Below the pieces are notes generated by a model. The model was given only the letters and a program-made list of their open reading frames with translations, was not told where the DNA came from and did no database searches. A stretch of DNA of 25,597 nt, taken from the NCBI GenBank assembly GCA_937951695.1, contig CALFBL010000401.1, positions 1 through 25,597 on the forward strand. Direction: 5' to 3'. The translations under genes and the position numbers were made by a program. Source of the stretch: an uncultured Granulosicoccaceae bacterium (GTDB lineage: Bacteria; Pseudomonadota; Gammaproteobacteria; Granulosicoccales; Granulosicoccaceae). This document shows, one piece after another, positions 15,601-23,211 of the stretch. Every line of letters begins with the position of its first letter. The first letter of the stretch is position 1.

Positions 15601-16796
15601 CAGCGGATAAAATAGAAGGGTTCCCAGCCGGTGGTTGGCATTGGAGCAACAGTACGCGTGATGGTGCACCGGCCTCCCTGAATGTGCCAACTGCGGGCTT
15701 CCACAACGTCAATATCTGGATGCGTGAAGATGGGTTTGCTGTGGATAAGTTTGTCATAACAAAGGATGCCAGTTACGTTCCTGATGGTGCGGGCCCAGAG
15801 GAGAACGCGGGTGGTGCAGCCGTTACTGGTATCAATGAACCTGTCGATCCTCCGGTAAACTATGGCTCGGTTGTCAACGCATTAACGGCATGGAAAATAC
15901 ATCAGACGTCTAACGGCAGTTCTGTTACGGCACGTCACGAAGCAGGCGCTGTGCCGGTACATGGAAAAATATACATGATGGGCGGACGTGGTAATCGCCC
16001 CGTTGAGTCGTTCGATCCTGTGACAAACCGTTGGAGCAATCACGGCCCGGCGCCTGTTGATTTTCACCACTACCAGCCTGTAGCGATTGGTAATATGGTT
16101 TATGTCGTCACGGGACTCGTTGGAAATATACCGAATGAAACCCCGCTGAACCATGTTTATCGATTCAACACCGCCAACAATACCTGGACTAAGCTGACAT
16201 CGATTCCTTCGGGTCGGGCAAGAGGTGCTGCTGGTGCGGTGACGTATAATGGTAAAATCTATGTTGTGGGTGGCAACCTCAGAGGGCACCTCGGGGCGGC
16301 AGTGCCATGGTTTGACGAATTCGATCCTGCTGATAATTCCTGGAATGTACTCAGTAATTCACCTAATGCCAGAGACCATGCGACCCTTGCCGTCGCTAAC
16401 GGAAAATTGGTAGTGGCTGGAGGCCGAGAATCTGATCTACCAAATTTGTTTGATCGCACTGTCGCTGCGACGAATGTGTATAACTTTGCCACTGGCAGGT
16501 GGGAAACGGGGCAACCGAACATTCCAACTCAGCGAGCCGGAACCATGAGCGTTGCCCATGGGCCAGAAGTTATTGTTATTGGTGGTGAATCAACAGCCAT
16601 GAGACAGGGTCATGATGACGTTGAAGCCTATAACGTGGAAACGCGCACTTGGCGTACGTTGCAAGGTCTGAATCAAGGGCGTCACAGTGGTGGTGCAACA
16701 CTGCTAAATGATCAAATTCACGTGATCAGTGGAAACTTGGTAAGAGGAGGTGGTGATGAGACTACTTTACACGAAGTGTTGGATGTGATGCCTTGA
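12627..16796 (+). CDS. Giant exported Kelch / carbohydrate-binding-like / PKD protein
   Basis: This 1389-aa protein starts at ATG 12627 (MFLKMTKKILASIFLSLIVSNAYA is the signal peptide; the frame upstream to 12552 is unlikely coding). Domain order: six Kelch-type repeats (residues about 25-335, recurring G-K-(I/V)-Y-x-(V/I)-G-G and N-x-W patterns); first galactose-binding-like module (349-511); a PKD/Ig-like domain (539-634, APVVNAGSD and TYTLTLTATDGE); a Ser-Asp linker; second module (661-824); a Gly-Ala linker (about 841-855); third module (894-1057); and six more Kelch repeats (about 1085-1389). The three modules share GKSDSVHVGLNG-type strands, GGWHWS.STRDG and NIWMREDGFAIDK. The last motif is known from modules attached to agarases and other polysaccharide-active enzymes. 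No catalytic domain is visible. It probably binds surface or algal glycans outside the cell. A single gene, without close partners. Confidence 0.85.
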   Translation: MFLKMTKKILASIFLSLIVSNAYAWTQLPDMQRARVEATAVLFEGDIYVFNGFGPNIRIEPTVEKFDSSTKQWSIVGTTSVVLGNAVTHNGVVRVGQKVWLIGGRVGSHPGRVSNQVWIYDLVNRSWEQGPQLPIAGAAGGAALVGNTIHWFGGLDTQANCDVDRHYTLDTRNVSAGWRDITDVAAMPNPRNHFSTAVVDEKIYAIGGQFGHDRCPGFNAIDTNLVHAFDPSNNTWERVANLPTKQSHNEPSTFVYAGKIYSVGGKLNNDKVMSYDPATDKWAQLLELPERLLAPVARIIDGKLIVAGGGAPITRNSVDNVRSIAISLPESTIDDSPSGSNNNSGAVDPYQLSVEAEDFDARVGTNTHTWADGSLNGASSGHSMVSSPDIGGVFHGAAGSPMLSYLVYFAEPGIHTVWIRGFGDTNANGEGKSDSVHVGLNGSLSSTADKIDGFRSGEWHWSRSTRDGAPATLNVPSAGLHTVNIWMREDGFAIDKFVITNDARYVPTGSGPSANAGGSGTTGDTSNSDSGIDNSAPVNQAPVVNAGSDRSVFARTLVSLNGSVTDDQLPNNSLSSRWERSEGPSSVVFTSPGRVDADVTFSVPGTYTLTLTATDGELSGSDVLVITVAEPVVEENPSDTDPNIDSDSDSDSDSDSNDAEGYLISIEAEGFDNRTGNNTHQWVSAAIDGSSANESMKSSPNIGGFSAGSVGSPMMSYRVAFSESGTHYVWIRGFGDTNAQGEGKSDSVHVGLNGVLATTADKIDQFPSGGWHWSRSTRDGPPATLSIPSAGLHTVNIWMREDGFAIDKIIITNDATYIPAGLGPISNVNGNDSSVPNTGTGAGAGAGAGAGAGAGDSPVSDEEQLTPDVTENNSDNNEATDGAPDGVETGGSGSYPISVEAEDHEIQSGTVTHQWVNAFLGDSSGDGSMRVSPDVGGFSPDSAGSPMMSYLLYFAEPGKHYVWIRGLGDANANGEGKSDSVHMGLDGKLSSTADKIEGFPAGGWHWSNSTRDGAPASLNVPTAGFHNVNIWMREDGFAVDKFVITKDASYVPDGAGPEENAGGAAVTGINEPVDPPVNYGSVVNALTAWKIHQTSNGSSVTARHEAGAVPVHGKIYMMGGRGNRPVESFDPVTNRWSNHGPAPVDFHHYQPVAIGNMVYVVTGLVGNIPNETPLNHVYRFNTANNTWTKLTSIPSGRARGAAGAVTYNGKIYVVGGNLRGHLGAAVPWFDEFDPADNSWNVLSNSPNARDHATLAVANGKLVVAGGRESDLPNLFDRTVAATNVYNFATGRWETGQPNIPTQRAGTMSVAHGPEVIVIGGESTAMRQGHDDVEAYNVETRTWRTLQGLNQGRHSGGATLLNDQIHVISGNLVRGGGDETTLHEVLDVMP
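13671..14160 (+). repeat. Carbohydrate-binding-like module, copy 1 of 3
   Basis: Codes for residues 349-511 of the Kelch protein, from YQLSVEAED to RYVPTGSG. Copies 2 and 3 follow at 14607 and 15306. DNA similarity is partial because the copies have diverged mainly at silent positions. Confidence 0.88.
14559..14594 (+). repeat. 12-bp tandem repeat x3 coding for Ser-Asp
   Basis: Three perfect GACTCAGATAGC units encode a (DSDS)3 linker between the PKD-like domain and the second module. Confidence 0.95.
14607..15098 (+). repeat. Carbohydrate-binding-like module, copy 2 of 3
   Basis: Codes for residues 661-824, from GYLISIEAEGFD to TYIPAGLGP. It has the same order of motifs as copy 1 (WIRGFGDTNA, DSVHVGLNG, WMREDGFAIDK). 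Confidence 0.88.
15147..15188 (+). repeat. Hexanucleotide microsatellite (GGTGCG) x7 coding for Gly-Ala
   Basis: Seven tandem units, six GGTGCG and one GGTGCT, make a flexible (GA)7 linker before the third module. Unit changes keep the frame and would alter linker length only. Confidence 0.95.
15306..15798 (+). repeat. Carbohydrate-binding-like module, copy 3 of 3
   Basis: Codes for residues 894-1057, from SYPISVEAED to YVPDGAGPEE. It differs in WIRGLGDANA and VHMGLDG but keeps WHWSNSTRDG and WMREDGFAVDK. Confidence 0.88.
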
Positions 16797-16912
16797 GCTG
16801 AATGATAAGCAGCTAGGCAACAGTGGGTGATTGGTCTGGTTGTCAGCGTAGCAAATTTTTACCGGTAGTCGAATGTCTTAACGTATTGCAAAGTAGGGAG
16901 GACAAGCACACG

Positions 16913-17161
16913 ATGGTCAGCTGTAACGAATACGATTACATCGAATTAGTTTGCCTGTACCGCTACCCGATAAAGCTTACATTGAAAACAGGTGAAATCA
17001 TCGACTGTACAGCGTTGGATACTCAATACGATGCAGCTCGTAAAGAGTGCATCAAAGTTTCTATTGAAGGGGTGGAATCCTATATCGTTTTGAATGAGAT
17101 ATCCAAGCTGGAAGTCAGTATCGATAACCCGCACTTCAAGCAAGTGGTTTTTAACGAATGA
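16913..17161 (+). CDS. rof: Rho-binding antiterminator (Rof family)
   Basis: This 82-aa cytoplasmic protein resembles Rof/YaeO, which binds Rho and inhibits Rho-dependent termination. The N-terminal CNEYDYIELVCLYRYPIKLTLKTGE matches the family's C..YD.IE..C.......L.LK.GE pattern. ALDT..D..R.ECI and LNEISKLEV follow, consistent with the small Sm-like beta fold. ATG 16913 was chosen because GGGAGG stands 11 bases upstream; the longer frame from 16823 has no such site and an atypical N-terminus. It is a lone gene between the Kelch gene and xthA, convergent with the latter. No terminator is visible between them. Confidence 0.82.
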   Translation: MVSCNEYDYIELVCLYRYPIKLTLKTGEIIDCTALDTQYDAARKECIKVSIEGVESYIVLNEISKLEVSIDNPHFKQVVFNE

Positions 17162-17223
17162 TGCGTCGTTACTTCAAGTCAGTAGTGTTCATCGGTTAAT
17201 GTGTAATTAGGACGATGATGGTT

Positions 17224-18006
17224 TTAGTCAACTTCTATGGCGAAATTGTAGTCGTGGATGCACGGTGCGTGGTCTGAGAATCGTTTGTCCCGGTAGATGC
17301 GCGTTTTAGTCAAGGTGGGGGCTAGGTCTTCGGAGATGACTTGATAGTCTATGCGCCAGCCTACGTTGTTGTCACGGGCGCTGCCGCGTTGTGACCACCA
17401 GCTATATTCGTGCTCTTTCTGGGGCAGCAGGCGAAACGAATCTCGGTACCCCTCTTTGTCAAACAGTTTACCGAGCCATTCGCGTTCTTCTGGCAAAAAG
17501 CCAGAATTTTTCTTGTTACCGCGCCAGTTGCGAATGTCTTCGTTTCGATGAGCAATATTCCAATCGCCTGTGACAATAAGACTGTCGCCACGCTTACGAC
17601 GTTTTCTCAGTTGAGGCAATAGCTCGTCCATAACGCGGTATTTGTAGTCCTGACGCACCTCGCCCATGGAGCCTGATGGCAAATATAGCGATACAACAGA
17701 CAGGTTGTTGTATTGCACTTCTAGGTACCGACCTTCGCAATCTATCCAGTCTATTCCCAAGCCCAATATGACTTTATTGGGCTTGAGCCGGCTGTAGACG
17801 GCGGTGCCGCTGTAACCTTTTTTTTGAGCGTCGTGATAGTAACAATGAAAGCCCTTGGGGTGAAACTGAGGGTCGGTAAGTTGATGCTCCTGAGCTTTGG
17901 TTTCCTGGACGCACACCACATCAGCCCGCTGGCGGTTAAGCCAGAGAAAGAATCCCTTGTTGGCAGCTGATCGGATGCCGTTTGCGTTGAATGTGATAAT
18001 GCGCAT
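17224..18006 (-). CDS. xthA: Exodeoxyribonuclease III / AP endonuclease
   Basis: This 260-aa enzyme of the exonuclease-endonuclease-phosphatase family cuts DNA at abasic sites and removes 3' blocking groups in base excision repair. The catalytic set is complete: N7 in FNANGIRSA, E35 in QETK, Y108 in SLYLPSG, D148 and N150 in TGDWNIAH (more often GDFN), D220 in GWRIDY, and D245-H246 in FSDHAP. The ATG start yields the standard MRIITFNANG beginning. In Pseudomonas, an exoIII-type gene lies near argB and pyrE, so position supports the cluster comparison. It is divergent from the DUF4124-like gene; the 173-base gap must hold both promoters. Confidence 0.95.
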   Translation of the reverse strand: MRIITFNANGIRSAANKGFFLWLNRQRADVVCVQETKAQEHQLTDPQFHPKGFHCYYHDAQKKGYSGTAVYSRLKPNKVILGLGIDWIDCEGRYLEVQYNNLSVVSLYLPSGSMGEVRQDYKYRVMDELLPQLRKRRKRGDSLIVTGDWNIAHRNEDIRNWRGNKKNSGFLPEEREWLGKLFDKEGYRDSFRLLPQKEHEYSWWSQRGSARDNNVGWRIDYQVISEDLAPTLTKTRIYRDKRFSDHAPCIHDYNFAIEVD

Positions 18007-18179
18007 AGCTTCACATTTTACACGGGGTTTTGGTTCTTGAGCCCACTTGCATGAGAAGTCAGGGTGTGAAGTCTGTCGTATGCTAGTGGATTTAACGCCT
18101 TCAAGATCTTTTTATTCACTACAGCTATCGCGAGCCAAGCCGATATGTTATGCAATAAAGTAATCCTTTACCATAGCTC

Positions 18180-18797
18180 ATGATGACAGGTACAATCTTC
18201 ATCCGATCACTCACCTTTGTGACTTTGGTGCTAGTAGCGCTTGGCGCATATGGAACAGCGCACGCTGAGAGAGTGTATAAGCTCAAAGACGGTGGCCTGA
18301 CCACTTATCAGGACCGTGCTCCCGATTCCAATCAGGACGATGGTCATGAAATCCTTAACAACCAGGGCGTTGTTATGGAGGAGATCAAGAGTCTCGAAGA
18401 GCGTCGCGTGGCACGTCGTCTTGAGCAAGAGCTAGAGCTGTCGAAAATTCGAGATCGCGCACTGTTGGCCACATTTACCACGGAAGCCGATCTGATTCGA
18501 ACGCGTGATGATCGCGTGGGTATGATCGATGGGCTAATCGGACGTCTTGACGATCGTATCCGCATTCTCTCTGACCGTCTTGACGTGATCGACAAGCGAG
18601 TCATGATGCAAGAGACGTCGCGTGGTGAAGATCAGGCGCAGGAATCACTCTACGAAGAGCAGCAGAGCATTCAGAGAAATATAGAAAACGCTTGGTCACT
18701 GATCGATGCGAAAGCGATCGAGCGCACTAAAGTAGTGGAAAAGTTTGATAAAGATCTGGACCGTTATCGTGAACTTAAAACGTACCAGCCACGCTAG
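18180..18797 (+). CDS. DUF4124-like periplasmic protein with long coiled coil
   Basis: This 205-aa exported protein has a signal peptide of about 29 residues ending in AHA. A short DUF4124-like segment follows (ERVYKLKDGGLTTYQDRAP), a small domain of unknown function common in proteobacterial envelope proteins. Residues 64-200 are charged and heptad-like (IKSLEERRVARRLEQELELSK, LIGRLDDRIRILSDRLDVIDKRV), suggesting a long coiled coil. Two ATG codons stand in a row at 18180 and 18183 without a clear ribosome site. The function is unknown. It is convergent with argB, with a 53-base gap. Confidence 0.8.
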   Translation: MMTGTIFIRSLTFVTLVLVALGAYGTAHAERVYKLKDGGLTTYQDRAPDSNQDDGHEILNNQGVVMEEIKSLEERRVARRLEQELELSKIRDRALLATFTTEADLIRTRDDRVGMIDGLIGRLDDRIRILSDRLDVIDKRVMMQETSRGEDQAQESLYEEQQSIQRNIENAWSLIDAKAIERTKVVEKFDKDLDRYRELKTYQPR

Positions 18798-18850
18798 AAT
18801 CAAGCACCGACAACGCCACTGGATCGATATTACTCAATTTGGTGCGAATT

Positions 18851-19723
18851 TTAGGTGCTACGACGAATTAAGGTTCCAACACCTTGGTCCGTAAACAACT
18901 CCAGTAGCACCGCGTGTTCCACTCGGCCATCGATGATTTGAACACTGCCCACGCCAGCGTGTACCGCATCCAAGGCGCATTGAACCTTCGGTAACATCCC
19001 ACCGGCAATGGTGCCATCCTCGATATACCGATTAACATCGTCCGGGCTAAGCCCTGTCAGCAGCTGTTGGTTTTTGTCGAGGATACCCTGCGTATTGGTG
19101 AGCAGTAACAGGCGCCGTGCCTTCAACGCTGCTGCCACGCTGCTGGCGACCAAGTCGGCGTTGATGTTGTAAGGTGCACCGTCCTTATCCGCACCGACTG
19201 GGGCTATAACAGGGATGGTGTTGCTATCTCGCAGGGTGTCTAATATTGTGGTGTTGATGTTGACCACTTCCCCCACATGGCCCAAATCCACCTCAGGCTT
19301 GTTGGCCAATGTTAGCGGTCTCGCCCGAATCAATCCAGCGTCTCGTCCGGTCATACCAATGGCCTTGCCACCGGCTTGTGTCAGCAGCGACACGATCTGT
19401 TTGTTGACCAGTCCTCCAAGCACCATTTCGACCACTTTCATAGTGGCCGCATCGGTGACGCGCATACCATCGATGAACTCGCTCTGAATGTTGAGCCGTT
19501 CCAGCATAGCGCCGATTTGAGGCCCGCCGCCGTGGATGACGATGGGGTGGATGCCGACCTGCTTCATCATGACAATGTTTTGCGCAAACAAGCGCTGCAG
19601 GCGTTCATCCGTCATGGCGTTGCCACCGTATTTGATGACAATGGTTTCGCCGTTGTAGCGCTGGAGGTAGGGCAGGGCTTCGTTTAATACCCGGGCGGTG
19701 TCAGTGACGGTGCTGGTGTCCAC
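18851..19723 (-). CDS. argB: Acetylglutamate kinase
   Basis: This 290-aa amino acid kinase phosphorylates N-acetylglutamate in arginine synthesis. Landmarks: IVIKYGGNAM (28-37, phosphate-binding Lys31), VIHGGGPQIG (62-71), FIDGMRVTDAATMKVVEMVLGG with the acetylglutamate-binding region, TGRDAGLIRA, YNINADLVASSVAAAL and a GTIAGGMLPKV metal/nucleotide loop. The start is GTG 19723; the resulting N-terminus (VLNEALPYLQRYNGETIVIKYGGNAM) aligns with Pseudomonas ArgB. No good ribosome site is visible. Seven bases before the GTG stands a perfect 12-bp hairpin, which would be in the mRNA leader or intercistronic region after algC. Last gene of the coaBC-dut-algC-argB cluster. Confidence 0.96.
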   Translation of the reverse strand: MDTSTVTDTARVLNEALPYLQRYNGETIVIKYGGNAMTDERLQRLFAQNIVMMKQVGIHPIVIHGGGPQIGAMLERLNIQSEFIDGMRVTDAATMKVVEMVLGGLVNKQIVSLLTQAGGKAIGMTGRDAGLIRARPLTLANKPEVDLGHVGEVVNINTTILDTLRDSNTIPVIAPVGADKDGAPYNINADLVASSVAAALKARRLLLLTNTQGILDKNQQLLTGLSPDDVNRYIEDGTIAGGMLPKVQCALDAVHAGVGSVQIIDGRVEHAVLLELFTDQGVGTLIRRST

Positions 19724-19730
19724 ATTGATT

Positions 19731-19761
19731 CACGACAGGGGCGGCTTAAGCCCCTGTCGTG
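19731..19761 (-). promoter_or_regulatory. Perfect 12-bp hairpin between algC and argB
   Basis: CACGACAGGGGC (19731-19742) and GCCCCTGTCGTG (19750-19761) are exact reverse complements with a 7-base loop. In the argB direction the stem ends 7 bases before the GTG start, where a ribosome site would normally be, and starts 12 bases after the algC stop. No T-run follows, so it is more likely an intercistronic RNA structure than an intrinsic terminator. Confidence 0.85.
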
Positions 19762-19773
19762 TCCATTATTGAT

Positions 19774-21150
19774 TCAGAACGGTATTGTGACACTGCTGTC
19801 TGTGTTCTGCATCGCCTGACGAAATTCCTCCTGAATCCGCGTCATCGCGGCATCGGTATCCGCTTCAAATCGTATGACGAGCGAAGGCGTGGTGTTGGAG
19901 GCCCTGACCAATCCCCAGCCATCCGGGTAATCCGCGCGAACACCGTCTATGGTGGTGAGCTTGGCGCCTTCAAACTTCGCATTGGCGATGAATTTTTCGA
20001 TGAACGTGTGCTGCGCGCCGTCCACATCCAACGTCACACCCAGTTCCGGGGTGTTAATGCTGTTAGGGATTTCAGCGAAAATCTCACTCACCTTTCTATC
20101 ATCGGCGGAGAGAATCTCTAGCAGTCGGCCTGCGGCATATAACGCGTCGTCAAACCCGTACCAACGCTCTTTAAAGAACACATGACCGCTCATCTCGCCG
20201 CCGAGCAGCGCACCGGTTTCCTTGATTCGGGCTTTGATGAAGGAATGACCCGTCTTCCACATTTCCGGCTCCCCGCCAGCCGCGGTGATCGCGTCGGGTA
20301 ATACCTTGGAGCACTTAACGTCATAAATAATCCGCGCGCCCGGATTACGTGATAACACATCCCGTGCATAGAGGATCATTTGTCGGTCAGGCCAAATGAC
20401 ATTGCCTTCATCGTCGACCACACCGACGCGATCGCCGTCGCCATCGAACGCTAGGCCGAGTTCCAGCTTGTTCTCTTTTACGAGCTTGATGAGATCTTCA
20501 AGGTTTTCCAGTTTTGCAGGATCGGGGTGGTGGTTAGGGAAGTTACCGTCCACCTCAGTAAACAGGCTCATCGATTCGCAGCCCAGACCATCAAACAGCT
20601 GCGGTGCGCAAACACCGGTAATGCCATTGCCGCAGTCGAAGGCAATTTTCATGGGGCGCTTGAGCTTGACGTCTCCGAGGACTCGCTGTAGATAGTCTTC
20701 CATGATGTCCATGGTTTTATGTCCTCCAGAGCCCTGACTGAGTTTTGCGTCTTCGATACGCTGGCGCAAGGCCTGAATGCCATCACCAAACAGTGCTGCA
20801 CCGTCGAGTACCATTTTTAATCCATTGTATTGCGGCGGGTTATGGCTGCCGGTTACCATGACACCGGTACCGGTTTCGAGCATAAAGGTGGCGTAATACA
20901 GTACCGGTGTGGGCACCATCCCGATATCGACTACATCCACGCCAGCCGACTGAATCCCATCGGATAGGGCTTTAATCAGTTCCGGGCCAGAAACTCGGCC
21001 ATCTCGGGCGACAACAGCGGTTTTGATGCCGCGTTCACTGCACTCACTGCCAAAGGCTTGACCGATCTGGCGCACAGCATCAGGGGTGAGCGCGTCAGCA
21101 ACCACGCCCCGGATGTCATAAGCTCGAAAAATTTCGGGTGTCACACTCAT
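19774..21150 (-). CDS. algC: Phosphomannomutase / phosphoglucomutase
   Basis: This 458-aa alpha-phosphohexomutase interconverts mannose- or glucose-6-phosphate and the 1-phosphate, feeding LPS, alginate-type and other surface sugar pathways. Domain landmarks in order: FRAYDIRGVV at the N-terminus; the phosphoserine loop TGSHNPP (Ser102); the metal loop DGDGDR (236-241); the sugar-specificity loop GEMSGH (318-323); and the phosphate-binding loop RASNTTP (416-422). The N-terminus and length fit AlgC of Pseudomonas. It lies between dut and argB, as in Pseudomonas, all on the minus strand. It could supply nucleotide-sugar precursors for the glycan genes at the other end of the window. Confidence 0.95.
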   Translation of the reverse strand: MSVTPEIFRAYDIRGVVADALTPDAVRQIGQAFGSECSERGIKTAVVARDGRVSGPELIKALSDGIQSAGVDVVDIGMVPTPVLYYATFMLETGTGVMVTGSHNPPQYNGLKMVLDGAALFGDGIQALRQRIEDAKLSQGSGGHKTMDIMEDYLQRVLGDVKLKRPMKIAFDCGNGITGVCAPQLFDGLGCESMSLFTEVDGNFPNHHPDPAKLENLEDLIKLVKENKLELGLAFDGDGDRVGVVDDEGNVIWPDRQMILYARDVLSRNPGARIIYDVKCSKVLPDAITAAGGEPEMWKTGHSFIKARIKETGALLGGEMSGHVFFKERWYGFDDALYAAGRLLEILSADDRKVSEIFAEIPNSINTPELGVTLDVDGAQHTFIEKFIANAKFEGAKLTTIDGVRADYPDGWGLVRASNTTPSLVIRFEADTDAAMTRIQEEFRQAMQNTDSSVTIPF

Positions 21151-21242
21151 AAATTGCTCGTTGTGTAATTGGGTTCTGGTTACCCGTTAAGCTAGTTTAA
21201 CGCCAAGTTGGCATGGCGCATTCATTGGTTGAATTACCCAGC

Positions 21243-21698
21243 CTAGGATCGGCCGGTAGAGCCGAATCCGCCGTCTCCACGTGCTGTCTCGGTGAAGTCA
21301 TCGACAACCTGAAATCCCACTTGAAGTACGGGAACAATAACCAGCTGAGCGATGCGGGCGCCGGCCTCGATGTCAAACGCCTCCTGACTGCGATTCCAGC
21401 ACGACACATACAGCTGGCCCTGATAATCTGAGTCGATCAGGCCAACTAGGTTGCCGAGCACGATGCCGTGTTTATGGCCCAACCCCGATCTCGGCAATAT
21501 CATTCCAGCGTAGTGCGGGTTTTCGATATAAATGGCAAGCCCCGTCGGAATCAGTGTGGTGTTTCCTGCCTTCACGGTTAAGGTGTCTTCAATGCAGGCT
21601 CTTAGGTCCAGTCCAGCCGAGCCTTGACTGGCGTATTCGGGCAGGGGAATCTCGTTACCCACTCGGGGGTCGAGAATTTTGTATTGAATCGTATGCAT
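21243..21698 (-). CDS. dut: Deoxyuridine 5'-triphosphate nucleotidohydrolase (dUTPase)
   Basis: This 151-aa homotrimeric enzyme hydrolyses dUTP to dUMP, limiting uracil in DNA and making the dTMP precursor. All five motifs are present: AGLDLRA (28-34), PRSGLGHKHG (69-78), GLIDSDYQG (86-94), RIAQL (115-119) and the C-terminal GDGGFGSTG (141-149) that closes over the active site. It lies 43 bases after coaBC, same strand, the usual gammaproteobacterial order. Confidence 0.96.
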   Translation of the reverse strand: MHTIQYKILDPRVGNEIPLPEYASQGSAGLDLRACIEDTLTVKAGNTTLIPTGLAIYIENPHYAGMILPRSGLGHKHGIVLGNLVGLIDSDYQGQLYVSCWNRSQEAFDIEAGARIAQLVIVPVLQVGFQVVDDFTETARGDGGFGSTGRS

Positions 21699-21741
21699 CA
21701 GCGGGCTCTCAACCGATGCGCAATGATGACGGCAAGGGTCG

Positions 21742-23025
21742 TTATGGGTTTTTTAGTCGTTCAGCGATGATAGCCAATAACGCAGCTGCGACGTCGCGTT
21801 TTGGTGCGCGCTCAATACGCTTATGCCCGTGCTCACCCCAGTACACATCCAAGGCGTTGGTGTCAGCGCCGAAAACCGGCTCATCGCGGTTTCCGACGTC
21901 GTTGGCGGCGATCAGGTCGAGCTTCTTCTTCTGCAATTTACTGCGCGCGTGTTCGGCAAGGTGTTCGGTTTCCGCGGCGAATCCGACACAAAACGGGCGA
22001 TCGTCGCGCAGCGAAATGGTTTTCAGGATGTCCGGATTTTTCACCAGAGTGAGCGTCATCTGTTCGGTTTGTTTCTTGATTTTCTCCTCCGCGATCCCCG
22101 CCATTCGGTAATCGGCGACAGCCGCCACGGCAATGAACACATCGGTGTCGGGCACCCAGGACTCCACCTCCGAGAGCATCTGGGTGGCTTGCTGGACGTC
22201 GATCCGTGTCACCCCTTGAGGCGTATCCAGTTTGGTTGGGCCGCTTACCAGGGTTACTTGGGCACCGGCCTCTACCGCACTGGCCGCCAGCGCGTAACCC
22301 ATTTTCCCTGAGCTGTGGTTGCTGATGTAGCGCACCGGATCAATCGGTTCTACGGTGGGGCCTGCTGTGATAAGTACGTGTTTGCCCTTCAATAGATCTG
22401 CGTTGATCGGAGACGGGTTGGTCGTGGACGCCGCGCTTATTTGAGCCGGATTGCCAGCGCTGCCGGCTGCTGACTGCTGTTCAAACCAGGCAATAACCTG
22501 ATCGCGTAAATCTTCCGGTTCCGGCATGCGCCCAGATCCGGTCTCCCCGCAGGCCTGATGGCCGGAATCGGGTTCGAGCAATAAAAACCCGCGTTTTTTT
22601 AGTGTGTCCGCATTGGCTTGTGTTGCCACGTTGGCCCACATTTGATGATTCATGGCCGGTGCCAGCATGATTTGCTTTGTTGTAGCCAGGCACAAAGTAC
22701 CCAACAGATCGTCTGCCAGGCCGTGGGCGAGACGTGCCATGGTATTGGCGCTGGCGGGTGCGATCAGTATCAGGTCTGGCCAGCGGGCCAATTCAATATG
22801 CCCCATTGCAGCTTCGGCTGATTCATCAAGCAAATCGGTGTGTACCGGATTGCCCGTCAAAGCCTGCAGCGTCAACGGCGTAATGAACGCTTGCGCGCCT
22901 TTGCTCATCACCACACGCACATCGCCGCCCTGATCCTGCAGCCGCCGAGCCAGGATGGCCGATTTATAGCTGGCTATGCCGCCGGTAATAGCCAGCAATA
23001 TTTTTCTGGAAGTGAGTGCAGTCAT
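21742..23025 (-). CDS. coaBC: Bifunctional phosphopantothenoylcysteine decarboxylase / synthetase
   Basis: This 427-aa enzyme carries out two steps of coenzyme A synthesis: ligation of cysteine to phosphopantothenate (CoaB, C-terminal) and FMN-dependent decarboxylation (CoaC, N-terminal). The CoaC part shows GGIASYKS (15-22), the active-site His76 in MGHIELA, the PAMN loop (123-126) and Cys159 in GHQACGETGSGRM. The linker (about 183-212) is rich in Ala, Ser and Asn and longer than in many homologues. The CoaB part shows TAGPTVEPIDPVRYISNHSSGKMG, VAAVADYR and KNPDIL with its catalytic Lys329. It is divergent from radC, but 1.3 kb with a nasA relic separates them, unlike the close pairing usual in relatives. 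Confidence 0.95.
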   Translation of the reverse strand: MTALTSRKILLAITGGIASYKSAILARRLQDQGGDVRVVMSKGAQAFITPLTLQALTGNPVHTDLLDESAEAAMGHIELARWPDLILIAPASANTMARLAHGLADDLLGTLCLATTKQIMLAPAMNHQMWANVATQANADTLKKRGFLLLEPDSGHQACGETGSGRMPEPEDLRDQVIAWFEQQSAAGSAGNPAQISAASTTNPSPINADLLKGKHVLITAGPTVEPIDPVRYISNHSSGKMGYALAASAVEAGAQVTLVSGPTKLDTPQGVTRIDVQQATQMLSEVESWVPDTDVFIAVAAVADYRMAGIAEEKIKKQTEQMTLTLVKNPDILKTISLRDDRPFCVGFAAETEHLAEHARSKLQKKKLDLIAANDVGNRDEPVFGADTNALDVYWGEHGHKRIERAPKRDVAAALLAIIAERLKNP

Positions 23026-23211
23026 CCGTAAATGGTATCAGTCTTAATTGAGTAGGAATCGGGACCTGTATGCAGACCCTGTTTCTGCACGCATGTTCCC
23101 ACCAGTGACTGAGGTCAAGCAATGGTCAAGCCGAAATGGGCCTCTGGTGTTCGCGTTGGAGTCGATTACCCGCGTGTTTCAATGGCGTCGGCGAGTTGTT
23201 CGGCAAATTTG

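Noticed and set aside
19759..20121. Plus-strand frame antisense to algC
   Set aside because: It is a shadow of the strongly conserved algC gene and has no ribosome site or recognisable composition; the same holds for other antisense frames over argB, coaBC and the TRAP genes.
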